A model generated the notes under the pieces. It was given only the letters and a program-made list of their open reading frames with translations, was not told the origin of the DNA and did no database searches. 35,135 nucleotides of DNA from Candidatus Gastranaerophilales bacterium (GTDB taxonomy: Bacteria; Cyanobacteriota; Vampirovibrionia; Gastranaerophilales; Gastranaerophilaceae): assembly GCA_944324435.1 (NCBI GenBank), contig CALUWH010000022.1, positions 1 to 35,135 on the forward strand, given 5' to 3'. The position numbers were made by a program, and so were the translations under genes. Every line of letters begins with the position of its first letter. The stretch's first letter is position 1. Shown piece after piece: positions 10,601 through 15,752 of this stretch.

Positions 10601-10636
10601 GAACAAAACTTAGAGTACAAGACATTGTCTCTATAA
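7604..10636 (+). CDS. Usher-like outer-membrane beta-barrel protein
   Basis: A 1010-aa protein with signal peptide (about residues 1-25). Residues 28-155 form a small strand/helix N-domain (ILVPFKQLADIF, AYITAEAASKIMG) comparable to an usher N-terminal domain or a stalk-like domain. From about 180 to 800 it is a strand-rich barrel full of aromatic girdle residues. Residues about 298-390 fit the plug of fimbrial ushers: GYVKPTSLVRLTVND, a YTLKDVQLP turn, then VNEDGSVEL and a Y-S-I segment. The C-terminal region holds VFVDNNKNGKYD-like residues near 812-826 (SdrD-B/Ca-binding style) and two Ig-like domains ending GLAPGKYTLKL. Ushers translocate and polymerise chaperone-subunit complexes. Context with chaperone and pilins supports this; sequence is remote, so identity as a true FimD/CsuD homologue is inferred. 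No clear ribosome site precedes the ATG. Confidence 0.65.
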   Translation: MLNRIKYNLIMLITGMCLLGLPVLADESTVSYITINNLAYEDVEIVVTDKAEILVPFKQLADIFNIQYSANRVDKMISFKTHDGKEGMVNTNGVFVQDYPVSKRPTVFVSQGIMDGVFNEAYITAEAASKIMGIKLDTDFENLTLTAEVQRDIPLLHNLNNVVEAENKGPKAYQDVVVPKRTGKITLNKIGLRTNLLSDNMSIRGNNYHTINDTFSGSTQGSISGNIFGGKYRVEANEYHYRSDAFMFGGLTATYQNKFKDKYYYELGKVKGRTDVDASIGTNIFGAQIWNYNYDKERPSEIKGYVKPTSLVRLTVNDLEPILLSTYAGYYTLKDVQLPNPVKSIKLEEVNEDGSVELIKEERYSIYGDKPFEKEQRASAFAGVWGYQNRFFREGSNIYRGNNKKVTAGIDYQYGVKDNITFESRLTGDKIYDKNGSSVIYRVPTNDALLVSGTQKSVNYLEGATSLNSLEWVKPDNKNIKARLTAGASVAHDVREEHTHAGYIVKAAGEYEKDLEKYKKGIFKPKKLNGKIELFQTSPDFYIASSDTTSKNDRTGGKVSGGISFNSTSASGSYSRYYSNMNHRYRGGTIKFDEASINASTKIPKIAMLRFNSYYRRGENELGRNKNYFYDANASRDIKRWARIQAGRRESLYDTEYENPGALDRNYYSKYADNYAQLDVPIPGNHGKFTLGHNVIRYNTATYKNGYNMFRFGYTFPTWKRLTLGLGYGFRYYGQGGNDFNVNLSYRAKSGQTMTVGYQYSENGGYFIDNMFTPMTNRHSINFMFNDAFQIFNHGLKSVGDEDLDKGIFEAVAFVDNNKNGKYDKKIDIPIKNVPLITSWSGETCITNKRGKVYSSSLTEGIYTVSIDMNSLPITVAPLTNDLIQKKVKIDGGATTLLEIPLVSTVGSVSGVLRITDDFERNLKITDFVVVLLDENGEEVNYSTVGVSGEFYISGLAPGKYTLKLDDNFINSYGLEELPEKSEISIVIPFDYENPTDLVEQNLEYKTLSL

Positions 10637-10640
10637 AACA

Positions 10641-10655
10641 GATTCTATTTAACAT
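10641..10655 (-). repeat. 15-bp inverted repeat, right copy (just after usher stop)
   Basis: GATTCTATTTAACAT is the exact reverse complement of 7604-7618. It begins 5 nt after the usher stop codon, so the pair brackets the whole ORF. Confidence 0.6.
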
Positions 10656-10673
10656 AAACACATTAATGTGAAC

Positions 10674-10700
10674 AGCTGCGAAAACCCGCAGCTTTTTTTT
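10674..10700 (+). terminator. Intrinsic terminator of the fimbrial locus
   Basis: AGCTGCG at 10674-10680 pairs with CGCAGCT at 10687-10693 around a 6-nt loop, followed by an 8-T run at 10693-10700. A palindrome CACATTAATGTG (10659-10670) precedes it. Confidence 0.9.
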
Positions 10701-10727
10701 GCCCCGAAGACAATAAGCAGTGGGAAA

Positions 10728-11112
10728 GTGGTTTATGGTTTAGAAGAAGTTATAAGGGTTGATAAGTTGAACAGTTGAAGGGTGGTTTTATGGTTTAGGA
10801 GTTGAGAGGTTTAGGAGTTGAGGGGAAGTTATGAGTGTTGATAAGTTGAGTAGTTTAGAATAAGTTAAAATCTATTCACTAATCACTATTCACCATTCAC
10901 TAAAAAATACTCCCTTCACGCCCTTTGAACGTATTCAGCCGTTTTGAGAACACTTCATTCTGCTTATCAAGCTGTTTCTGAAATTCCTCAATTGTCTTTT
11001 GCTGAGTGATGTAGGGCGGATTGACTAATCCGACAATAATAAATTTAGAGTTTTTGTGATAGTAAGTAGATTTTAAATTTCTTCTTCTCAACTCCTCAAC
11101 TTATAAACCATC
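10728..11112. repeat. Repeat-rich, MITE-like spacer without a supported gene
   Basis: The left part has direct repeats: GGTTTAGGAGTTGAG at 10792-10806 and 10808-10822, and GTTATAAGGGTTGATAAGTTGA at 10749 against a 20-of-22 copy at 10828. The right end (11086-11111) carries the inverted version (CTCAACTCCTCAACTTATAAACCA), so the ends form imperfect terminal inverted repeats (TGGTTTAT). Between lie TTCACTA-type words (10873-10901) and a perfect hairpin CGGATT-GACT-AATCCG at 11017-11032. A 63-codon minus-strand frame at 10900-11091 uses a TTG start inside the repeat and is doubtful. The rest of the 613-bp gap (11113-11249) holds only the promoter of the next gene. Confidence 0.5.
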
Positions 11113-11208
11113 TTTATAGTGTTGCGATTGCTTCTTGAATTCCCCCAAAGATGAAGTATTAACTTTTGTAACAATTTATCAACTCAATAAAATTTTTAAA
11201 TTTACAAA

Positions 11209-11223
11209 TACTTTATATATATG
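11209..11223 (+). promoter_or_regulatory. Shared promoter block, copy 1 (before the 130-aa gene)
   Basis: TACTTTATATATATG lies 26 nt before the ATG at 11250. It nearly matches blocks upstream of the lysozyme-amidase gene and of the 604-aa gene. TATATA may act as the -10. No good -35 is visible, hinting at an activator or an alternative sigma factor. Confidence 0.55.
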
Positions 11224-11249
11224 TAAGACATAAGAGCAAAGAGTATAAT

Positions 11250-11642
11250 ATGGGTTTTTACAGAGAAATAAGTAATAGTGAACATGCTGCAAAAGATACT
11301 GCATTAATAAACCGCATGCAGAATAATGACAACCACAGTGTTGCCGGAGTTCTGCTTGCAACTAATGCCGGCAATATTCTTGATGCCGGGTTGAGTATTT
11401 TTGGCAAACTTACTGCTAGGAATGAGGTGCCGGCAGAAGAGAATCCACAGTCTGTAGATGATAGAAAAACCAGTTTGTCCGAATTTAACGATTTACGCAG
11501 AAATTTTCTGAGCAACCCGACAAAAGCAAATGCATTAGCTTTACAGGACTTTTATCTGGAGAATTCTTCTGATTCAACAATACATAACGGATACAGGTAT
11601 ATCAAAGATAAAGTAGAGAAGTACATAAAGAAGAGTGCATAA
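11250..11642 (+). CDS. 130-aa hypothetical protein of the shared-promoter set
   Basis: I do not recognise this protein. It begins MGFYREISNSEH, has no signal peptide, and has one short glycine/alanine-rich hydrophobic stretch (AGVLLATNAGNILDAGLSIFG, about residues 33-53) too polar to be a sure membrane helix. The C-terminal half is helical and charged (FNDLRRNFL, DKVEKYIKKSA). It stands alone between the repeat spacer and a bidirectional terminator facing rpsO. The ribosome site is weak (AAAGAG). Its promoter block equals those of two larger proteins, one of them a peptidoglycan hydrolase, so a common condition or process is likely; that is inference. Confidence 0.65.
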   Translation: MGFYREISNSEHAAKDTALINRMQNNDNHSVAGVLLATNAGNILDAGLSIFGKLTARNEVPAEENPQSVDDRKTSLSEFNDLRRNFLSNPTKANALALQDFYLENSSDSTIHNGYRYIKDKVEKYIKKSA

Positions 11643-11646
11643 AAAA

Positions 11647-11668
11647 GGTCTCAAAAGAGACCTTTTTT
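11647..11668. terminator. Bidirectional terminator between the 130-aa gene and rpsO
   Basis: GGTCTC (11647-11652) pairs with GAGACC (11657-11662) around AAAA. A6 precedes and T6 follows, so it works for both convergent genes. Confidence 0.9.
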
Positions 11669-11678
11669 CTTGCTATAA

Positions 11679-11942
11679 CTAACCTCTGATATTGAGTTCT
11701 TTTATCAAACTTCTGTAACTTTCCAAATTTTTCTCTTTTAAGAAAGACAAAAGTCTTTTTCTCTTACCAACCATCATAAGAAGTCCGCGTTTTGTTGCGA
11801 AGTCTTTTTTATTTGACTTCATGTGTTCGGTAAGCTCAGAAATTTTCTTAGTTAACATTGCAATTTGTACTTGTGCAGATCCTGTATCTTTCGCATTAGC
11901 ACCAAATTTTTCAATAATTTCTTGTTTGTTTTTCAAATTCAT
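11679..11942 (-). CDS. rpsO: 30S ribosomal protein S15
   Basis: 87 aa, the usual S15 length. It binds 16S rRNA at the central three-way junction early in 30S assembly. Family landmarks are visible: DTGSAQVQIAMLTKKISELTEHMK near 18-42, KKDFATKRGLLMMVGKRKRLLSFLK at 44-69, and YRSLIKELNIRG at the end. The start has ribosome site AAGGAAG. It is transcribed alone from its own promoter with a leader of about 135 nt that could carry S15 autoregulation. No pnp gene follows, unlike many bacteria. Confidence 0.97.
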   Translation of the reverse strand: MNLKNKQEIIEKFGANAKDTGSAQVQIAMLTKKISELTEHMKSNKKDFATKRGLLMMVGKRKRLLSFLKEKNLESYRSLIKELNIRG

Positions 11943-12111
11943 AATTTTCTTCCTTTTCTATTTGCTCCTTAGTAAGGCAATAGGCAGTGATTTAGTGTTA
12001 TACTAACAATGAGCTTTTCACTTTACCACGCCCTCACCGGGCACGCAGAACGCTTTTTCGGCACAAGCATTCTACAAAAGCCAATATAATACAGAGAAAA
12101 CTAAAAATCAA
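11943..12111 (-). promoter_or_regulatory. rpsO promoter and structured leader
   Basis: On the minus strand: -35 TTGATT (12111-12106), 17-nt spacer, -10 TATATT (12088-12083), start near 12076. The leader of about 135 nt holds a hairpin CGTGCCC-GGTGA-GGGCGTG around 12052-12034 with consecutive G-U/G-C pairs. S15 is known to repress its own mRNA through structured leaders with such pairs. Autoregulation here is inference. Confidence 0.5.
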
Positions 12112-12149
12112 GAGATAGACTTATAAATGTAAAGTTTGTTATCAATATT

Positions 12150-12803
12150 TTATTTATGTCTACCCCGAAAACGTGCCCAAAAGCTTTTAGACGGCTGGCT
12201 TTCAAGAGTTTCTATACGCTTTGATAACTCTTTATTATGTTCCAAAAGTTCCTGAACCTGCTTTGCGAGGATCTCATTATCTCTCTTATATCCGCCGGCT
12301 TCAATAAGACGAGTTGCTAGGTCAGAATTTGTTATATCATCACTAATTTTTTTAGCAACAGCTTCTGCAAGCATTTGAAGCGTTCTGCTTGATACGTCAA
12401 GAGTAAAGCTTTTTCCTTGAGGAATTACGCTTTGCTGAGATTCCTCAGATTCGGCAGGGGGCTGAACTTCCAAAATTTCTGCAGCAGATTCTACAGCCTG
12501 TTCTATAGGCTCTGGAACAAATGTTTCTTCTGCTATAGGCTGAATCGGCGTTTCCTTTTTCTCTACCTTTGCCTCCATCCTTGAAAGCTTTGCAATAATC
12601 TGTTCATCGCTGTAGCCCTGCGCTTTTAAAGATATCCCTTTTTTTATTTTCTCCAAAGCTAAATCGTCATAAAACTCCAGCCCATCTTCGTCTTCATATA
12701 TTGATTCTATCTTCCAATCTTCCAAAAACAAGTCCAGAGAATGCTTATCAATATAATAATTCTCAGAATTTAAACTTTTCAAAATTGATTCTCTATTAAA
12801 CAT
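12150..12803 (-). CDS. MerR-like N-domain with C-terminal coiled coil, unknown role
   Basis: From ATG at 12803 the protein has 217 aa (an in-frame GTG 21 nt upstream is possible, but GAGG/GGGGA spacing favours ATG). Residues about 3-70 resemble a MerR-type winged helix: a YYIDKHSLDLFLE opening, then EDGLEFYDDLALEKIKKGISLKAQGYSDEQI, which parallels the GyRlYd...I..lk.lGfs.eeI motif. A Pro/Glu-rich linker follows (about 75-135), then a coiled coil (about 170-205) and a basic tail FWARFRGRHK. No effector-binding Cys motif is seen. It lies 43 bp downstream of smpB in the same direction. A DNA-binding or chromosome-associated role is plausible but unproven. Confidence 0.6.
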   Translation of the reverse strand: MFNRESILKSLNSENYYIDKHSLDLFLEDWKIESIYEDEDGLEFYDDLALEKIKKGISLKAQGYSDEQIIAKLSRMEAKVEKKETPIQPIAEETFVPEPIEQAVESAAEILEVQPPAESEESQQSVIPQGKSFTLDVSSRTLQMLAEAVAKKISDDITNSDLATRLIEAGGYKRDNEILAKQVQELLEHNKELSKRIETLESQPSKSFWARFRGRHK

Positions 12804-12846
12804 TCCCCACACCTCTTTCTGCACAAAACAAAGTTATCTATTCTCA

Positions 12847-13299
12847 TTAACCCCTTTTTCCGCTTAATCTTGCGATATCGCGTTCTTGAGTTCTTTTTGC
12901 AATTGATTCTCGCTTATCGTATAGCTTCTTACCCTTTGCAAGACCCAGCTCTATTTTAGCAAAACCATGAGTTAAAAACAATTCCAAAGGAACAATTGTT
13001 ACACCGTCCTTTTTAACTTTGTCTTGAATCTTTAAAATCTCACGTTTTTGCAGCAGTAATTTCCGCACCCTTTCCGGCTTATGGTTAAAACGATTACCCT
13101 GTTCATAAGGCGAAATGTGCATTCCGTATAAAAAAACTTCATTATTTTCAATTTTTGCAAAAGAATCTTTAAGATTAATTGTCCCTTTTCTGATTGACTT
13201 AATCTCAGTTCCTGTAAGAACAATTCCTGCTATGTACTTATCAAAAATCAAAAAATCGTGAAAAGCTTTTCTGTTTGTTGAAATTACTTTCTTATCCAT
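12847..13299 (-). CDS. smpB: SsrA-binding protein SmpB
   Basis: 150 aa from ATG at 13299; a longer TTG-started frame (to 13317) is rejected because its first codons contain the -10 TATAAT. SmpB binds tmRNA and brings it to stalled ribosomes for trans-translation. Landmarks: NRKAFHDFLIFDKYIAGIVLTGTEIKSIRKG at the N-terminus, the GMHISPYEQGNRFNH segment, then RKLLLQKREI, the basic tail KKLYDKRESIAKRTQERDIAR. The gene has no Shine-Dalgarno and starts 6 nt after its -10. No tmRNA gene was recognised in this window. Confidence 0.95.
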   Translation of the reverse strand: MDKKVISTNRKAFHDFLIFDKYIAGIVLTGTEIKSIRKGTINLKDSFAKIENNEVFLYGMHISPYEQGNRFNHKPERVRKLLLQKREILKIQDKVKKDGVTIVPLELFLTHGFAKIELGLAKGKKLYDKRESIAKRTQERDIARLSGKRG

Positions 13300-13305
13300 A
13301 GCTGT

Positions 13306-13334
13306 ATTATAATTCAAATTTGCATCCCTGCCAA
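13306..13334 (-). promoter_or_regulatory. smpB promoter overlapping the upstream stop codon
   Basis: -35 TTGGCA (13334-13329), 17-nt spacer, -10 TATAAT (13311-13306), then 6 nt to ATG. The TAA that ends the upstream radical SAM gene (13309-13307) lies inside the TATAAT. A leaderless mRNA is predicted. Confidence 0.75.
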
Positions 13335-14233
13335 GAGTTCCTCCTCAAAAACTCCCTGTCTATTTTATTAAGGCAATCCAATTTTTTTCCAATCCACCTT
13401 GGAGCAACAAGTTCCGTCCGAAGGCCGTTACCTGCAAGCCGATGAATTGTAGTATTTGGAGGTAAATATTCCAAAAAATCACATACTGTACTTACGTATT
13501 CGTCTTCACTCATGAAACTTAATTCTCCGTTTTCATACATTTTAGCAACTTTTGTTCCTTCAAGAGCACACAGCATGTGAATTTTCACCCCTTCAGGCTC
13601 AATTTTAGCAATAGTTTTTGCGGTCTGCATCATCTCTTCATAAGTCTCAAACAGGTTCAGTATCACATGAAGACAAATATTGATTCCCATATCTTTTGTT
13701 TTTTCATACATTTTGAGAAAACAAGCGTAATCGTGTCCTCTGTTGATTTTTTTTAAAGTCTTGTCATGCACAGACTGCAGACCATATTCAATCCAGGTAT
13801 AATAATCAGGCGTGAAAGAGGATATCAGCTTAAGTTTATCATCATCCACACAGTCCGGACGAGTACCTATTGAAATGCCGACAATGTCAGGATGGTTAAG
13901 AGAGTCTTTATAAATCTTTTCCAGTTCGCCAACAGGTTTATACGTATTTGAAAAAGCCTGAAAATATGACATAAATTTTTGGGCCTTGAAACGTTTTGCA
14001 AGAGTTTCCGCCCCGACTCTAACCTGCTCTTCAACACTAAGCCTATTTGAATGCGCCTGCGAGAAACTGCCTCCGTCATCACAAAAAATGCATCCTTCGG
14101 TAGAAATCCGCCCATCACGGTTCGGGCAGGAAAATCCGGCATCAATTGTAATCTTATAAACTTTTGCGCCAAATTTATTTTTTAAATGCTGGCTGTATTG
14201 ATTATAGCGTTTATCCGTTCCATTAAATTCCAT
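13307..14233 (-). CDS. Radical SAM protein, YhcC/TIGR01212 type
   Basis: A 308-aa cytosolic protein. The cluster motif has the wide spacing typical of this family: CPNRDGRISTEGCIFC (C-x11-C-x2-C, near residues 31-46). Further family blocks are GISIGTRPDCVDD, the WIEYGLQSVHDKTLKKINRGHD segment, and NICLHVILNLFETYEEM. The catalytic target of this family is, to my knowledge, unsettled. It is upstream of smpB, with no Shine-Dalgarno at ATG 14233 and a -10-like TAGACT 6 nt before it. It is divergent from ribH. Confidence 0.88.
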   Translation of the reverse strand: MEFNGTDKRYNQYSQHLKNKFGAKVYKITIDAGFSCPNRDGRISTEGCIFCDDGGSFSQAHSNRLSVEEQVRVGAETLAKRFKAQKFMSYFQAFSNTYKPVGELEKIYKDSLNHPDIVGISIGTRPDCVDDDKLKLISSFTPDYYTWIEYGLQSVHDKTLKKINRGHDYACFLKMYEKTKDMGINICLHVILNLFETYEEMMQTAKTIAKIEPEGVKIHMLCALEGTKVAKMYENGELSFMSEDEYVSTVCDFLEYLPPNTTIHRLAGNGLRTELVAPRWIGKKLDCLNKIDREFLRRNSWQGCKFEL

Positions 14234-14239
14234 ATAAAA

Positions 14240-14268
14240 AGTCTAATACAATAATTAATTGTAAACAA
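14240..14268 (-). promoter_or_regulatory. Promoter of the radical SAM gene, predicted leaderless
   Basis: -35 TTGTTT (14268-14263), 17-nt spacer, -10 TAGACT (14245-14240), 6 nt to ATG at 14233. The -10 is weaker than in the other cases. Confidence 0.5.
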
Positions 14269-14337
14269 CTCTTAATGTTCCGCCCAAAAAGTTAAAACAT
14301 GGTGTATAATAAGTTTATAGATATAGGAGAAGGTATT

Positions 14338-14802
14338 TTGAAAGTAATAGAAGGTTTGCTAACTGTCACAAATGAAAAATTTTGCATAATAGTATCACGT
14401 TTTAATGAGTTTATATGTTCCAAATTATTGTCAGGCGCCTTGGATGAACTTCGAAGACACGGCGTCAATGACGATAATATTGATGTAGTGTGGTGTCCCG
14501 GAGCTTTTGAAATACCGCTTATTGCTAAAAAGTGTGCTAAAACTGGTCAGTACAGTGCTATAATAACGCTGGGAGCAGTTATTAAAGGTTCAACATCACA
14601 TTATGACTACGTATGTGCAGAAGTCTCCAAAGGTGTAGCTTCTGTTGGTCTTGAAACAGGTGTTCCTGTTATATTCGGAGTGTTAACAACCGATAATATT
14701 GAGCAGGCAATAGAAAGAGCCGGAACAAAAGCCGGTAATAAAGGTTCTGATGCTGCTAAATCTGCAATCGAAATGGCAAATTTAATAAACAAAATAGGTT
14801 AA
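14338..14802 (+). CDS. ribH: 6,7-dimethyl-8-ribityllumazine synthase
   Basis: 154 aa from a TTG start at 14338, which has a strong ribosome site (AGGAGAAGG) just upstream. An ATG at 14299 in the same frame is rejected because TATAAT (14305-14310), the likely -10, falls inside it. RibH condenses the ribityl-uracil with dihydroxybutanone phosphate in the penultimate step of riboflavin synthesis and usually forms icosahedral shells. Landmarks: [36 protein letters not shown] with the catalytic His, and [17 protein letters not shown]. No other rib genes are nearby. murQ follows 56 bp later on the same strand. Confidence 0.95.
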   Translation: MKVIEGLLTVTNEKFCIIVSRFNEFICSKLLSGALDELRRHGVNDDNIDVVWCPGAFEIPLIAKKCAKTGQYSAIITLGAVIKGSTSHYDYVCAEVSKGVASVGLETGVPVIFGVLTTDNIEQAIERAGTKAGNKGSDAAKSAIEMANLINKIG

Positions 14803-14858
14803 TAGTGTAAATAATGTCTCATTCAACTGCGGCATTATTCAGGTAAAGGAGCGTGTGT

Positions 14859-15752
14859 ATGAGCGAAAATATTACAGAGTACAGAAATGAAAACACTAAA
14901 AATATCGACTTGTTATCAACAATAGATATTGTAAGAAAGATTAATGAAGAGGATAAGCTCGTAGCACTGGCAATAGAAGACGAACTTCCTAATATTGCAA
15001 AAGCCATTGATATGATTGCAAAACAATTTTTGATGGGCGGTAGATTATACTACTTTGGAGCCGGAACATCAGGAAGAATAGGAGTGCTTGACGCATCTGA
15101 ATGTCCGCCGACATTTGGAGCGCCTGCAGATATGGTAACAGGTATAATTGCAGGCGGAGATACTGCTCTTAGAAATGCAGTAGAAGGGGCTGAAGATAAT
15201 TTTGATCTAGGAGTAAAGGACGCCTCATGCCTTACTGATATGGATGTTTGCATTGCAATATCAGCAAGCGGAAATCCTAAATATCTTTTGGGAGTTCTAT
15301 CTCAAGCAGAAAAAGCCAACTGCAGAACAATTGCTCTTACCTGTAACCACAATGCGGCTATTCTTGAAGAAGCAGGACTTGGGATTTGCGTAGAAGTCGG
15401 CCCGGAAGTTATTGCAGGTTCAAGCAGAATGAAAGCAGGTACCGTGCAGAAAATGGTACTTAATATGCTTTCAACAGGCGCTATGATAAAAATCGGCAAA
15501 ACTTATGAAAACTTTATGATTGACTTAATGCCGACAAATGAAAAACTAAAAGATAGAGCCATCCGAATTGTTGCTGAGATTGCAGAGGTTAATCATGCAA
15601 CAGCCCTGCAGACGCTTTTAGATTGCGGCTGGGAGGTTAAAACAGCTATTCTTATGCTCAAATGCAAGCTTAATAAAGAGCAGGCTGAAACTGTTTTAAA
15701 GAAAAACTGCGGTGTATTAAGAAGAGCTTTGAACAGTCTTACGAAAATTTAA
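14859..15752 (+). CDS. murQ: N-acetylmuramic acid 6-phosphate etherase
   Basis: 297 aa from ATG 14859, which has AAGGAG 7 nt upstream (an in-frame GTG 6 nt earlier is less likely). The cytosolic SIS-fold enzyme cleaves the D-lactyl ether of MurNAc-6-P to give GlcNAc-6-P, so that cell-wall sugars can be reused. Landmarks: FGAGTSGRIGVLDASECPPTFG near 64-85, AGGDTALRNAVEGAEDN with the catalytic-region Glu, ISASGNPKYLLG, and GSSRMKAGTVQKMVLNMLST. Its stop overlaps by 3 nt the stop of the convergent lysozyme-amidase gene. A peptidoglycan hydrolase and a MurNAc recycler side by side form a plausible functional pair, though they are on separate transcripts. Confidence 0.95.
   Translation: MSENITEYRNENTKNIDLLSTIDIVRKINEEDKLVALAIEDELPNIAKAIDMIAKQFLMGGRLYYFGAGTSGRIGVLDASECPPTFGAPADMVTGIIAGGDTALRNAVEGAEDNFDLGVKDASCLTDMDVCIAISASGNPKYLLGVLSQAEKANCRTIALTCNHNAAILEEAGLGICVEVGPEVIAGSSRMKAGTVQKMVLNMLSTGAMIKIGKTYENFMIDLMPTNEKLKDRAIRIVAEIAEVNHATALQTLLDCGWEVKTAILMLKCKLNKEQAETVLKKNCGVLRRALNSLTKI

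Noticed and set aside
10900-11091. 63-codon minus-strand ORF
   Set aside because: It starts with TTG inside the repeat, has no ribosome site and is built from palindromic and repeated words.
12010-12080. tRNA-like GC-rich segment upstream of rpsO
   Set aside because: No cloverleaf, no T-arm GTTCRA motif and no CCA-compatible acceptor stem; it fits better as an mRNA leader.
13300-13317. Longer SmpB N-terminus from TTG
   Set aside because: It would encode the -10 TATAAT; ATG 13299 matches the family start.
14299-14337. Longer ribH N-terminus from ATG 14299
   Set aside because: It contains TATAAT and lacks a ribosome site, while TTG 14338 has AGGAGAAGG.
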